From assembly GCF_027492855.1 (NCBI RefSeq), contig NZ_JAPUDY010000027.1, positions 39,369-103,368 on the forward strand: 64,000 nucleotides of DNA. Direction: 5' to 3'. Positions 34,185-42,858 of the stretch are shown here, piece after piece (position 1 is the stretch's first letter; every line of letters begins with the position of its first letter). Made by a program: the position numbers and the translations under genes. The notes below the pieces were generated by a model. That model had not been told where the DNA came from, did no database searches, and saw nothing but the letters and a program-made list of their open reading frames with translations. Source of the stretch: Acidovorax sp. Its GTDB lineage: Bacteria > Pseudomonadota > Gammaproteobacteria > Burkholderiales > Burkholderiaceae_C.

Positions 34185-35099
34185 CTATTCGCCAATCGAC
34201 ACGCTGCCGTCCAGCATGGCCGGAATGCCCACCAGCTTGTCCGGATTGCGCACCGCATAGATCGCCACGATCCGTTCGCCATCCGTCACAAAAGCCTGGG
34301 CCGACTCGATGCGCCCGTTCATATAACGCAGAAGCCCCGGCTCTCCGTTGATGAGCGCCATGCGATAGACCACCTGCGCACCCAGGCGCCGGAACAGCGC
34401 CCAGTACAGGTTGGCGATGCGAAACGGCCCCACCAGCGGCTTGGGGAACGAGGGCACCTTGCCGCCACCGTCGCCAATGAGCTGCGCGTCTTCGCTCAGC
34501 AGCGCCTCGATGGCGCTGCGGTCGCCGCTGTGGGCGGCCCGCATGAAGCGCTGCAGCAACTGGTGGTGTACCTTGTGCGGCACCTCAAAACGCGTGCGCG
34601 CCTGCTGCACCCGCTCGCTGGCGCGATGCACCATCTGGCGGCAGGCGGCCTCGGTTTTGCCGAGCTGCGCGGCGATTTCGGGATAGTCGTAGTCAAACAC
34701 CTGGCGCAGCAAAAACGCCGCGCGCTCCTCGGGCCCCAGGCGCTCCAGCACGTACATAAAAGCCACCGACAGCTCCCCCGCCAGCTCGGCAGCCGACTCG
34801 GGGGTGTGCGCGTCGTGCAGCTCCACCAGCGGCTCGGGCAGCCACCAGCCCACATAGGCCTCACGCTCGGCCTTGAGTGCCCGCAGCCGGTCGATGGACA
34901 GGCGCGTGACCACCGTCACCAGCCAGGCCTCGGCCGACTGCAGCACGCTGGCGTCGGTGCGGCTCCAGCGCAGCCAGGCGTCCTGCAGCACATCCTCGGC
35001 ATCGGCGCGCACACCCAGCATGCGGTAGGCAATGCCAAAGAGGCGCGGGCGCAGGGTGGGGAAGGGGTCGGTGGCTGTGGGGGATGGGTTAAGCGTCAT
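34185..35099 (-). CDS. ECF41-family RNA polymerase sigma factor with C-terminal SnoaL-like domain
   Basis: This 304-residue sigma factor is longer than ordinary ECFs. It has region 2 (LFGIAYRMLGVRADAEDVLQD, AWLRW), region 4 (LGPEERAAFLLRQVFDYDY; LGKTEAACRQMVHRA) and a fused C-terminal NTF2/SnoaL-like domain (about residues 185-300) ending in DKLVGIPAML. The linker WLPEPLVE after region 2 fits ECF41. In this family the C-terminal domain replaces a separate anti-sigma factor. Promoters of the matching type precede both this gene and its partner. Confidence 0.9.
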   Translation of the reverse strand: MTLNPSPTATDPFPTLRPRLFGIAYRMLGVRADAEDVLQDAWLRWSRTDASVLQSAEAWLVTVVTRLSIDRLRALKAEREAYVGWWLPEPLVELHDAHTPESAAELAGELSVAFMYVLERLGPEERAAFLLRQVFDYDYPEIAAQLGKTEAACRQMVHRASERVQQARTRFEVPHKVHHQLLQRFMRAAHSGDRSAIEALLSEDAQLIGDGGGKVPSFPKPLVGPFRIANLYWALFRRLGAQVVYRMALINGEPGLLRYMNGRIESAQAFVTDGERIVAIYAVRNPDKLVGIPAMLDGSVSIGE

Positions 35100-35134
35100 G
35101 GCGGTGGGAGTCTTCCGGTTGGGTGCAAGACCAA

Positions 35135-35161
35135 GACGTGGGGGACCACCGGTTTGTGACA
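35135..35161 (-). promoter_or_regulatory. ECF41-type promoter upstream of the sigma-factor gene
   Basis: TGTCACA (35161-35155) and CGTC (35138-35135) on the minus strand are 16 bases apart, identical in form to the promoter at 34146. It lies just upstream of the sigma-factor ATG (35099), which implies autoregulation. Confidence 0.82.
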
Positions 35162-35262
35162 GTAGCGCTTTGGCACTTGGTTTTATTTATACATGGCTTC
35201 GGTTCTGCGCGAGAATTAATTTCCCGTGCGGACTTTCATTTCCCAACCCCCAGGAGAACCAT

Positions 35263-35631
35263 ATGGCCCATGTATTGAATTGGTTCGAGATACCCGTGAC
35301 CGATTTCGCCCGCGCCAAGACCTTCTATGAGACGGTGCTGGGCATCACCATTGCGCCGATGGCCATGGGGCCCATCACCATGGGCATGTTGTCGACCGAT
35401 CCAGATGCCGTGGGTGGTGCCATCGTGCACGGTGAGGGCGGGGCGCCTTCGCAGAGCGGGACCTTGGTGTACCTGAATGGTGGGGACGACTTGGCCCCCA
35501 TGCTCGCGCGGGCGGAGCAGGCGGGCGGGCGGGTGGCAGTGCCCAAGACAGAGATTGGCAACGACTTCGGCTTTTTTGCCCACTTTGTGGACACCGAGGG
35601 GAACAAGGTCGGGCTGCACTCGATGAAGTAG
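35263..35631 (+). CDS. VOC family (glyoxalase-fold) protein
   Basis: This 122-residue single-domain vicinal-oxygen-chelate protein has FEIPVTDFARAKTFYETVL at the start, a YLNGGDDLAPMLARAEQAGG helix and FFAHFVDTEGNKVGLHS at the end. VOC proteins of this small type often dimerise. The function is unknown; similar proteins are annotated as glyoxalase-like. CAGGAGAACC precedes the ATG. Confidence 0.88.
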   Translation: MAHVLNWFEIPVTDFARAKTFYETVLGITIAPMAMGPITMGMLSTDPDAVGGAIVHGEGGAPSQSGTLVYLNGGDDLAPMLARAEQAGGRVAVPKTEIGNDFGFFAHFVDTEGNKVGLHSMK

Positions 35632-35700
35632 CAGGCAGCGGCTGCCAGCCAGAGGCGTACCGCATTGGGCTGCTTCCGGAGGGGCGGGGGTGCCTGTGGT

Positions 35701-35958
35701 TCAGTCCGGTTGCGTCAGCCATTCCAGCCGCCCCAGATACAGGGTGGCCTCTTTCGCGCTCTCCCCACACATCTCCATCGACGGCATCAGCCCGCCGCAC
35801 ACCGCTGGCCGCTCTGGCTGCCCAAAGATGCGGCAGCGTGCGTCGTCCCCCAATTGAATGCAGCGCACCCCTGCAGGCTTACCCTGCGGCATGCCGGGGA
35901 TGGGCGAGCTGATGGAGGGGGCGGTGCAGCAGGCGCCGCAGCCGGGGCGGCATTGCAT
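35701..35958 (-). CDS. YkgJ-type cysteine cluster protein
   Basis: This 85-residue protein has the start [19 protein letters not shown] and further Cys at RCIQL, RCRIF, AVCGG and MCGES. This is the family pattern of a zinc- or iron-sulfur-binding cysteine cluster. Function unknown. It is a complete short family member standing alone. Confidence 0.85.
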   Translation of the reverse strand: MQCRPGCGACCTAPSISSPIPGMPQGKPAGVRCIQLGDDARCRIFGQPERPAVCGGLMPSMEMCGESAKEATLYLGRLEWLTQPD

Positions 35959-35970
35959 GGGGGATAGTCA

Positions 35971-36026
35971 CTATCTTTTGTATAGCTGCTCCCGCTTGTT
36001 GGATAAGCGGTAGAGCCTGTTTTGAT
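35971..36026 (-). repeat. Dispersed palindromic element, copy 6
   Basis: Reverse orientation: CTATCTTTTGTATAGCTGCT, then CCCGCTTGTTGGATAAGCGG and TAGAGCCTGTTTT. The left arm has diverged. Confidence 0.8.
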
Positions 36027-36039
36027 TAAATATGCCTGA

Positions 36040-36651
36040 TCACTGGCCTGTGGCGCCGTTGCCGTGCAAGCGGCTGGACGCCCACAGCACCTGGTCCACC
36101 ACGGCGCGCACGCGGTCGCGGTGGGCTTGCTGCGCCAGGGCGCCGGTGTCGTCAAACGCGCTGCCGGCCGAGCCCAGCGCAAAGGCCTTGGGGGCCAGCC
36201 AGCATTCGGCGTTGATGAGCAGCGGGGCCAGGTGGCTTTGCGAGCGCAGGCCGCCCAGGGCGCCGGGCGAGGCGCTGAGCATGCCCACCACCTTGCCACG
36301 AAAGCTCTTGCCGCCGTCTTGCCAGTCGGGGTTGCCCTTGACGGGGCTGGAGGCCCAGTCGATGGTGTTCTTGAGCAGGGCGGTGTAGCTGCCGTTGTAC
36401 TCGGGTGAGCAGATGACCCAGGCGGGGTGCTGCCACAAAATCTCTTTGAGCCGTATCACATCGGCTGGTGTGCCCTGGGCTTCGAGGTCGGCGTTGTAGA
36501 GCGGAATGTCGAAGTCCGACAGCTCCAGCAGCGTGACCGTGGCGCCTGCATCGCGTGCGATGGCGGCGGTGGCGTGGGCCAGTTTGCGGTTGAAGGATTG
36601 CTGGCGGGTGCTGCCTGCGAAGATGAGGAGGTTGGGGGTGGTGTTGGGCAT
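36040..36651 (-). CDS. NAD(P)H-dependent FMN reductase (flavodoxin-fold quinone reductase type)
   Basis: This 203-residue protein has LLIFAGSTRQQSFNRKLA (flavin phosphate loop), PLYNADLE and ICSPEYNGSYTALLKNTIDW, as in the ChrR/YieF and azoreductase-like family. It likely reduces quinones, FMN or chromate in the cytoplasm. The start at 36651 (MPNTTPNLL) is the only one giving an intact Rossmann-like first strand. Confidence 0.88.
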   Translation of the reverse strand: MPNTTPNLLIFAGSTRQQSFNRKLAHATAAIARDAGATVTLLELSDFDIPLYNADLEAQGTPADVIRLKEILWQHPAWVICSPEYNGSYTALLKNTIDWASSPVKGNPDWQDGGKSFRGKVVGMLSASPGALGGLRSQSHLAPLLINAECWLAPKAFALGSAGSAFDDTGALAQQAHRDRVRAVVDQVLWASSRLHGNGATGQ

Positions 36652-36764
36652 GGTGCCTGCGATTGGAGCACAGGCGGGCGGCAGGAATCCTGCAAGCGGG
36701 GAGCGTGGTGCGGTTTTTTGGTTCTGTGCTGCGCGGGGGACGGCGGCGGCCAGCGTTGCCCACG

Positions 36765-37298
36765 TCAGCCCGGCATGCGGCGACCGGCCAGGCGCCCCAC
36801 CAGCGTGCCCAGCGCCGCAGCAAAACACCCCAGGCTGAGCCAGGCCCGCCACAGGTTGGCGGCATTCCACTGGTCGCGCACCTGGGCCCAGTCGGCGGGC
36901 AGGGCCTGGGGGTTCCAGGCTTCGGTGGTGTAGTTCAGGGGCAGGTTGACCTGCTGGGTAAAGAACACGATGCCCAGCAGGTAGGCCGCACCGACCAGGG
37001 CCAGCAGGCGCCACCACAGGCTGCGGCGTTCACGCCAAGCCGTGCCTATGGCCAGCGCACACCACAAGGGCGGGCCAAAGAACAGACCAAAGAACAGGGC
37101 GTGCCGCACGTTGCGGTTGAAGGCCGACTGCACGGTGGCGTAGGTGGCGCCGTCCATCTGCAGCAGGGCCAGGTTGACGTTGGCGCTGTAGGTGCCGAAG
37201 AACCCGGCCATGAGGCCCAGCCACAACACGGCAAGGGTGTGGGGCAGGAGGGAGAGGTGCTGGGGCGGTGTGTTGTGGGCGTGTGGGTGGATGGTCAT
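36765..37298 (-). CDS. DUF1772 / anthrone-oxygenase-like membrane protein
   Basis: This 177-residue protein has four predicted membrane helices (around residues 18-40, 65-85, 95-115 and 155-172). LMAGFFGTYSANVN and VNLPLNYTTEAWNPQALPADW resemble the DUF1772 family, which contains anthrone oxygenase-like proteins. Function unknown. It lies 56 bases downstream of a Crp/Fnr-type gene on the same strand and may be its target. Confidence 0.75.
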   Translation of the reverse strand: MTIHPHAHNTPPQHLSLLPHTLAVLWLGLMAGFFGTYSANVNLALLQMDGATYATVQSAFNRNVRHALFFGLFFGPPLWCALAIGTAWRERRSLWWRLLALVGAAYLLGIVFFTQQVNLPLNYTTEAWNPQALPADWAQVRDQWNAANLWRAWLSLGCFAAALGTLVGRLAGRRMPG

Positions 37299-37354
37299 GG
37301 GCGGGACTGGTAGGAGCGATGCCCGCACTCTGCCGAAGGCCCGTGCCCCCCGCC

Positions 37355-37954
37355 TTATCCTTTGATAAGCCCCATCTCGCTGCGCAGGCGCGACAACGAC
37401 ACATCGGTCACGCCGAGGTACGAGGCCAGGTGCTTGAGGGCGATGCGCTCGGCCCATTGCGGGTGTTGCTCCAGCAAGCGGGTGTAGCGCTGGCGGGCGC
37501 TGAGCTGCAGAAATTCCTGCTCGCGCTGCATCTTGCCGTCGAGGAGCGCGCCGAGCACCCGGTGCTCCAGCGCGGCCCAGGGTGCCCAGCCCGCGCTGGG
37601 CAGCGGCTCACCTGGATCGACGGGGAGGGGCAGGGCCCACACCACGCTGTCTTCCAATGGTTCCACGTGAAACATCACCGGCTGCTGGCGCAGTGTGGGG
37701 GTGATGGGCCAGCACAGGGCGCCGTCCAGAAAGAAGTTCTTGTTGGACTCGGCCCCGTCGCGGTCCAGGTAGTACAGCCGCAGCGCGCCGCGCTCCACCC
37801 ACCACAGGTGCCGCCAGTGTTCGCCCGCCCGCAGCAGGGGCTGGCCGCGCTCCAGCAAGCGCCGTTCGGCGCGCGCCCACCAAGTCTCCATAGCCGGAGG
37901 CGGAGCGCCAAGCAAGTCGGTCAGGAAGAGGGTGAGGGGGCTGGAAACAGACAC
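37355..37954 (-). CDS. Crp/Fnr family transcriptional regulator
   Basis: This 199-residue regulator has an N-terminal cyclic-nucleotide-binding-like barrel (RAGEHWRHLWWVERGALRLYY) and a C-terminal HTH (LKHLASYLGVTDVSLSRLRSEMG). No Fnr-type Cys cluster is seen. Two starts are possible: GTG at 37954 (used; it completes the barrel) and ATG at 37891. A parS site lies inside the coding sequence (37659-37674). It is divergent from mnmG. Confidence 0.82.
   Translation of the reverse strand: MSVSSPLTLFLTDLLGAPPPAMETWWARAERRLLERGQPLLRAGEHWRHLWWVERGALRLYYLDRDGAESNKNFFLDGALCWPITPTLRQQPVMFHVEPLEDSVVWALPLPVDPGEPLPSAGWAPWAALEHRVLGALLDGKMQREQEFLQLSARQRYTRLLEQHPQWAERIALKHLASYLGVTDVSLSRLRSEMGLIKG
37659..37674. 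promoter_or_regulatory. parS site 1 (inside Crp/Fnr gene)
   Basis: GGTTCCACGTGAAACA matches the parS consensus TGTTTCACGTGAAACA at 14 of 16 positions. It should bind ParB, encoded at 43848. Confidence 0.85.
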
Positions 37955-38105
37955 GGCCTGCGCAAAGTGGGAAAATCGCGGGTTGCCTGCTGGGGCGCCA
38001 AGTGCGCCCACCTCCAGCAGGGCCGGTGTGCGGCGCCTTTGACAGGGTGCCCGCGCGCACCGGGTGTTTTGATTATCGGGCCCGCCAGGCCCCGGAGTGT
38101 TCCCC

Positions 38106-40082
38106 ATGTTGTACCCCCAGGAATTTGATGTGATCGTTGTCGGCGGTGGCCATGCAGGCACCGAGGCCGCGCTGGCCGCTGCGCGGATGGGCAGCAAAAC
38201 GCTGCTGCTGACCCACAACATCGAGACGCTGGGGCAGATGAGCTGCAACCCCAGCATTGGCGGCATCGGCAAGGGCCATCTGGTGAAAGAGGTGGATGCG
38301 CTGGGTGGCGCCATGGCGCTGGCCACGGACGAGGGCGGCATCCAGTTTCGCATTCTCAACAGCTCCAAGGGCCCGGCCGTGCGCGCCACGCGGGCGCAGG
38401 CCGACCGCATTCTGTACAAGGCCGCTATCCGCCGCATGCTGGAGAACCAGCCCAACCTGTGGCTGTTCCAGCAGGCGGTGGACGACCTGATGGTGGAGGG
38501 CGACCGCGTGGTGGGCGCCGTCACGCAGGTGGGCATTCGTTTCCGGTCTCGCACCGTGGTGCTGACGGCGGGCACTTTTCTCGACGGCAAGATCCATGTG
38601 GGCCTGAACAACTACGCGGCAGGCCGGGCAGGGGACCCGCCTGCAGTGTCGCTGTCGGCGCGCCTTAAGGAGCTGCAACTGCCGCAGGGCCGCCTGAAAA
38701 CCGGCACGCCACCCCGGCTGGACGGGCGCAGCATCGACTTCTCCAAATGCACAGAGCAGCCCGGCGACGGCATGCCCGGTGGCGTGAACGAGGGCACCGT
38801 GCCCGTGTTCAGCTTCATGGGCCATGCGGCCATGCACCCGCGCCAGATGCCTTGCTGGATCACCCACACCAACGAACGCACGCACGAGATCATCCGCAGC
38901 GGCTTTGACCGCAGCCCCATGTTCACCGGCAAGATCGAGGGCGTGGGCCCGCGCTATTGCCCCAGTGTGGAAGACAAGATCAACCGCTTTGCCGACAAGG
39001 ACAGCCACCAGATCTTCCTGGAGCCCGAGGGCCTGACCACACACGAGTTCTACCCCAACGGCATCAGCACCAGCCTGCCGTTCGACATCCAGTACGACCT
39101 GGTGCGCAGCATGCCGGGGCTGGAGAACGCCCACATCCTGCGCCCCGGCTACGCCATCGAATACGACTACTTTGACCCCCGCTCGCTGAAAAGCAGCTTC
39201 GAGACGCGCCAGATCCAGGGCCTGTTTTTTGCCGGGCAGATCAACGGCACCACCGGCTACGAAGAGGCAGCGGCCCAGGGTTTGTTTGCCGGCATCAACG
39301 CCGCGCTGCAATGCCGGGGCGATGCGCCCTGGCTGCCGGGCCGCGATGAGGCCTACCTGGGTGTGTTGGTGGACGACCTCATCACCAAGGGCGTGACCGA
39401 GCCCTACCGCATGTTCACCAGCCGGGCCGAGTTTCGCCTGCAACTGCGCGAGGACAACGCCGACATGCGCCTGACCGAAGCCGGGCGCCGCATGGGCCTG
39501 GTGGACGATGCCCGCTGGGACGCATTCAGCCGCAAACGTGATGCAGTTTCACGTGAAACAGAGCGACTGAAAGCCACCTGGGTGAACCCGCGCAGCCTGC
39601 CCGCCGCCGAGTCCGAGCGTGTGCTGGGCAAGAGCATCGAGCATGAATACAACCTGTTCGAGCTACTGCGCCGACCGGATGTGGGCTACACCAACCTGAT
39701 GTCCATGGATGGTGGCAAGTACGCATCCAGCGATGTTTCACGTGAAACCCTGGGCGACCTGAGCGCGCCCGTGCTGGAGCAGGTAGAGATTGCCGCCAAG
39801 TACGCGGGCTACATTGACCGCCAGAAGGACGAGGTGGAGCGTGCCGCGCATTTCGAGAAACTCCGCTTGCCGCCCGATCTGGACTATATGCAAGTCACGG
39901 CCCTGAGCATCGAGGCCCGCCAGGTGCTCAGCCGCCACCGCCCCGAAACCTTGGGCCACGCCTCACGCATCACAGGCATCACCCCGGCGGCGATCTCGCT
40001 GCTGATGGTGCATTTGAAGAAGGGCGGGTTCAAGGAGTTCACCACCGTGCCCGCCAAGGCAGAAGGTGAAGTGGCGGCATGA
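38106..40082 (+). CDS. mnmG: tRNA uridine-5-carboxymethylaminomethyl modification enzyme MnmG
   Basis: MnmG (GidA) is an FAD protein that works with MnmE to modify wobble uridine 34 of tRNAs. The 658-residue product has the FAD loop [68 protein letters not shown] and [21 protein letters not shown] lies 8 bases before the ATG at 38106; the GTG at 38097 abuts it and is rejected. Two parS sites lie in the 3' half. mnmG-rsmG-parAB is a classic origin-proximal cluster. Confidence 0.97.
   Translation: MLYPQEFDVIVVGGGHAGTEAALAAARMGSKTLLLTHNIETLGQMSCNPSIGGIGKGHLVKEVDALGGAMALATDEGGIQFRILNSSKGPAVRATRAQADRILYKAAIRRMLENQPNLWLFQQAVDDLMVEGDRVVGAVTQVGIRFRSRTVVLTAGTFLDGKIHVGLNNYAAGRAGDPPAVSLSARLKELQLPQGRLKTGTPPRLDGRSIDFSKCTEQPGDGMPGGVNEGTVPVFSFMGHAAMHPRQMPCWITHTNERTHEIIRSGFDRSPMFTGKIEGVGPRYCPSVEDKINRFADKDSHQIFLEPEGLTTHEFYPNGISTSLPFDIQYDLVRSMPGLENAHILRPGYAIEYDYFDPRSLKSSFETRQIQGLFFAGQINGTTGYEEAAAQGLFAGINAALQCRGDAPWLPGRDEAYLGVLVDDLITKGVTEPYRMFTSRAEFRLQLREDNADMRLTEAGRRMGLVDDARWDAFSRKRDAVSRETERLKATWVNPRSLPAAESERVLGKSIEHEYNLFELLRRPDVGYTNLMSMDGGKYASSDVSRETLGDLSAPVLEQVEIAAKYAGYIDRQKDEVERAAHFEKLRLPPDLDYMQVTALSIEARQVLSRHRPETLGHASRITGITPAAISLLMVHLKKGGFKEFTTVPAKAEGEVAA
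39545..39560. promoter_or_regulatory. parS site 2 (inside mnmG)
   Basis: AGTTTCACGTGAAACA matches the consensus at 15 of 16 positions. It encodes VSRET in the mnmG frame. Confidence 0.92.
39734..39749. promoter_or_regulatory. parS site 3 (inside mnmG)
   Basis: TGTTTCACGTGAAACC matches the consensus at 15 of 16 positions. It encodes VSRET in the mnmG frame, as does site 2, 189 bases away. Confidence 0.92.
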
Positions 40083-40801
40083 TGACCCTGGCAGTGAACA
40101 ACAACGGCAACGACACGCTGCGCCAGCAGTTGCAGGCGGGCGCAGAAGCCCTGGCCCTGGGGCTGAGCGAAACCCAGGTCACCCAGTTGATGGACTTCCT
40201 GGCCCTGCTGCAAAAGTGGAACAAGGTCTACAACCTGACGGCCGTGCGTGACCCGCAGGAGATGATGACGCACCATCTGCTCGACAGCTTGGCGGCCGTG
40301 GCGCCGCTGCGCCGGCATGTGGCGGCCTTGGCGGGTGAGGGCAGGGCGGCTGTGCGCCTGCTGGATGTGGGCTCGGGCGGTGGCCTGCCCGGTGTGGTGT
40401 TTGCCATCTGCTGCCCGGATGTGGATGTGAGCTGCGTGGACACGGTGGGCAAAAAGGCCGCGTTCATTCAGCAAGCAGCGGTGGCCCTGAAGCTGCGCAA
40501 CCTGCACGGCGTGCATGCACGGGTCGAGACGCTGACCACGCCGTTCGACATCATCAGCTGCCGTGCTTTTGCCTCGTTGCCTGACTTCGTCACCTGGTCG
40601 CGCAGCGCGCTGGCCGCCCCCCATGGCGTGTGGCTGGCGATGAAGGGCAAACACCCCGACGATGAGATCGCCGCCCTGCCTGTGGGTGTGCAGGTGTTTC
40701 ACGTGGAACAACTCACCGTGCCCGGCCTCGACGCCGAGCGCTGCATCATCTGGATGCATTGTCGGAGCGCGCAGATGGCCGATTACACTCATCCCTCCTA
40801 A
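40079..40801 (+). CDS. rsmG: 16S rRNA (guanine-527-N7) methyltransferase RsmG
   Basis: RsmG (GidB) methylates G527 of 16S rRNA using SAM. The 240-residue product shows [17 protein letters not shown], the SAM loop [17 protein letters not shown] and [14 protein letters not shown]. Its ATG overlaps the mnmG stop (ATGA), so the two are coupled; a second ATG follows at 40082. parS site 4 lies near the 3' end (40695-40710). Confidence 0.96.
   Translation: MMTLAVNNNGNDTLRQQLQAGAEALALGLSETQVTQLMDFLALLQKWNKVYNLTAVRDPQEMMTHHLLDSLAAVAPLRRHVAALAGEGRAAVRLLDVGSGGGLPGVVFAICCPDVDVSCVDTVGKKAAFIQQAAVALKLRNLHGVHARVETLTTPFDIISCRAFASLPDFVTWSRSALAAPHGVWLAMKGKHPDDEIAALPVGVQVFHVEQLTVPGLDAERCIIWMHCRSAQMADYTHPS
40695..40710. 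promoter_or_regulatory. parS site 4 (inside rsmG)
   Basis: TGTTTCACGTGGAACA matches the consensus at 15 of 16 positions. It encodes FHVEQ within RsmG and lies about 1.3 kb before parA. Confidence 0.92.
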
Positions 40802-40823
40802 GTCCAAGGATGGGGCGCGCACC

Positions 40824-41357
40824 ATGCTGAAAAAGTTCTTCAACGGTTTTGTGTTTGGATCGGGTTTTTTTGTCGCTGTAGGACTTCTGGGTTGGCTCTT
40901 GGCCTCAGCGCTGATAACACCGCCCATTGGCTCTGACGGTAAGACGATTTACTTTGGCTCATCTCTGCCAGGTGCGCCTGGGGCCACGAATGAAGTGCGC
41001 ACCGAGCTACTACCCTCGCTGCATGATCTACCGCTTGAAAAGCAAATTGAGCGTGCCACCGTCATTGTTGTCACGCGCTTCGAAGACGCGACAGATGGGC
41101 GCAAAAAAGCAGTCATTGCAGAAATTTTGAAACATGCACCAGGGACGCGATTTCAATACGCGGTTGGAGATGAATATCCTTCTGCGAGCTACTACCCAAG
41201 AGACAATGTGATCCGTGGTGATGGCACGGTTGTTTTCTTTGAGGGAGCTTCGGCCGATATGCGGTACTCGGTTTCTGTTCAGGGCGAACGAGTCAGTGGA
41301 TTGGGAGATATTCCCATGAAGTTGTTTCGAGAAAAGTGCAACCAATCAAAGGGGTGA
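40824..41357 (+). CDS. Hypothetical membrane-anchored protein, AT-richer insert
   Basis: This 177-residue protein has one N-terminal hydrophobic helix (about residues 8-33) and a soluble remainder with no recognised domain. Its base composition is visibly lower in GC than the surrounding mnmG, rsmG, lysE and parA genes, and codons such as TTT, ATT and GAT are common. It sits between rsmG and a LysE gene in an otherwise conserved cluster and looks like a later insertion. The ATG at 40824 follows AAGGATGGGG. Confidence 0.65.
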   Translation: MLKKFFNGFVFGSGFFVAVGLLGWLLASALITPPIGSDGKTIYFGSSLPGAPGATNEVRTELLPSLHDLPLEKQIERATVIVVTRFEDATDGRKKAVIAEILKHAPGTRFQYAVGDEYPSASYYPRDNVIRGDGTVVFFEGASADMRYSVSVQGERVSGLGDIPMKLFREKCNQSKG

Positions 41358-41360
41358 CCC

Positions 41361-41975
41361 ATGTTCGGCATCGCAGACTACGGCGCCTTTGTCGCCGCCA
41401 TTGTGTTGTTCCTGCTCATTCCAGGCCCCGGCAATCTGGCGCTCATCACCTCCACCAGCAAGGGCGGCGTGCGCGGCGGCATGGCGGCCACCCTGGGTGT
41501 GATCGCGGGCGACCAGGTGCTGATGTGGGCGGCGGTGGCCGGTGTGGCGGCCTTGCTGGCCACCTACCCCACGGCCTTCCATGCGGTGCAGTGGCTGGGC
41601 GCGGCCTACCTGGCCTGGCTGGGGTTCAAGATGCTCACGGCCAAGCCTGGCGCGCAACCCATTCTGAACATTGAGCCGCGCCACTATTTCAAGCAGGCGG
41701 GGCTGATCACCTTGCTCAACCCCAAGGCCATCGTGTTCTACATGGCGTTCTTCCCGCTGTTTGTGGACCCGGCCCGCCACCAGGGGCTGCTGACCTTTGG
41801 CGTGATGGCGGCCACCGTGGCGGCGCTGACTTTCATCTACGGCCTGGTCGCCGTGCTGCTCACGCACCACCTGGCCGAGCGCATGCGTGCCAACCCGCGC
41901 ATCAGCCGCGTGCTGGAGAAGGTGGCGGGCGTCTTCCTCGTCGGCTTTGGCATCAAGCTGGCCATCTCCAATTAA
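41361..41975 (+). CDS. LysE family translocator
   Basis: This 204-residue membrane exporter of the LysE/RhtB superfamily has an N-terminal LFLLIPGPGNLALITSTSKGG motif, then GMAATLGVIAGDQVLMW and LNPKAIVFYMAFFPLFVDP, with about six hydrophobic segments. It probably exports an amino acid or derivative; the substrate is unknown. It starts 3 bases after the preceding small gene. Confidence 0.9.
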   Translation: MFGIADYGAFVAAIVLFLLIPGPGNLALITSTSKGGVRGGMAATLGVIAGDQVLMWAAVAGVAALLATYPTAFHAVQWLGAAYLAWLGFKMLTAKPGAQPILNIEPRHYFKQAGLITLLNPKAIVFYMAFFPLFVDPARHQGLLTFGVMAATVAALTFIYGLVAVLLTHHLAERMRANPRISRVLEKVAGVFLVGFGIKLAISN

Positions 41976-42011
41976 AACAACGACAACAACAACACGGACT
42001 GCTGCATCCTC

Positions 42012-42824
42012 ATGGCCAAAATCTTTTGCGTTGCCAACCAGAAGGGTGGCGTTGGCAAAACCACCACCACTGTCAACCTCGCCGCCGGGCTGGCCAAGAT
42101 CGGCCAGCGTGTGCTGATGGTGGACCTGGATCCCCAGGGCAATGCCACCATGGGCTCGGGCGTGGACAAGCGCAGCCTGGATCTGACGGTGTATGACGTG
42201 CTGCTCGAATCCGCCTCGGTCAAAGAGGCGGCCGTGCTGTCGGACAAATGTGGTTACTGGGTGCTGGGCGCCAACCGCGAGCTGGCGGGTGCCGAGGTGG
42301 AGCTGGTGGCGCTGGAGCACCGCGAAAAGCGCCTGAAAGCCGCGCTGGCCGAGGCCGATGGCGACTTCGACTTCGTGCTCATCGACTGCCCGCCGTCGCT
42401 CTCCATGCTCACGCTCAACGGCCTGTGCAGCGCGCACGGCGTGATCGTGCCCATGCAGTGCGAATACTTCGCGCTCGAGGGGCTGACCGACCTGGTCAAC
42501 ACCATCAAGCAGGTGCATGCCAACCTCAACGCCGACCTGCAGATCATCGGCCTGCTGCGTGTGATGTTCGACCCGCGCATCACGCTGCAGCAACAGGTCA
42601 GCGACCAGCTCAAGGGCCACTTTGGCGACAAGGTGTTCAACAGCGTGATCCCGCGCAACGTGCGCCTGGCCGAGGCGCCCAGCTACGGGCTGCCGGGTGT
42701 GGTGTTCGACCCATCGGCCAAGGGCAGCCAGGCTTTTGTTGAATTCGCGCAGGAGATGGTCGAGCGGGTGCATACCATGCCTGCGGCAGCGTCTTCCATG
42801 GCAAAAATGGCACCTAGCGCTTGA
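42012..42824 (+). CDS. parA: Chromosome partitioning ATPase ParA (Soj-like)
   Basis: This 270-residue deviant Walker ATPase drives segregation of ParB-parS complexes. It has the Walker A variant KGGVGKTTTTVNLAAGLA, DLDPQGNATMGSG, IDCPPSLSMLTLNGL and the RxxLAEAPSYG region. No N-terminal HTH is present, so it is of the chromosomal type. The C-terminus MAKMAPSA and stop codon come from dispersed repeat copy 7 (42803-42858), so the ancestral end has been changed. It is separated from parB by two unrelated genes. Confidence 0.96.
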   Translation: MAKIFCVANQKGGVGKTTTTVNLAAGLAKIGQRVLMVDLDPQGNATMGSGVDKRSLDLTVYDVLLESASVKEAAVLSDKCGYWVLGANRELAGAEVELVALEHREKRLKAALAEADGDFDFVLIDCPPSLSMLTLNGLCSAHGVIVPMQCEYFALEGLTDLVNTIKQVHANLNADLQIIGLLRVMFDPRITLQQQVSDQLKGHFGDKVFNSVIPRNVRLAEAPSYGLPGVVFDPSAKGSQAFVEFAQEMVERVHTMPAAASSMAKMAPSA

Positions 42825-42858
42825 TGGATAAGCGCTAACAGCTATCAAATTAGTAGCA
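42803..42858 (+). repeat. Dispersed palindromic element, copy 7 (contains parA stop)
   Basis: AAAATGGCACCTAGCGCTT, loop, AAGCGCTAACAGCTATCAAA, TTAGTAGC. The TGA inside the loop ends parA, and the element's right end abuts the next ATG at 42859. It therefore exactly fills the gap between two genes and is nearly the same sub-type as copy 2. Confidence 0.9.
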
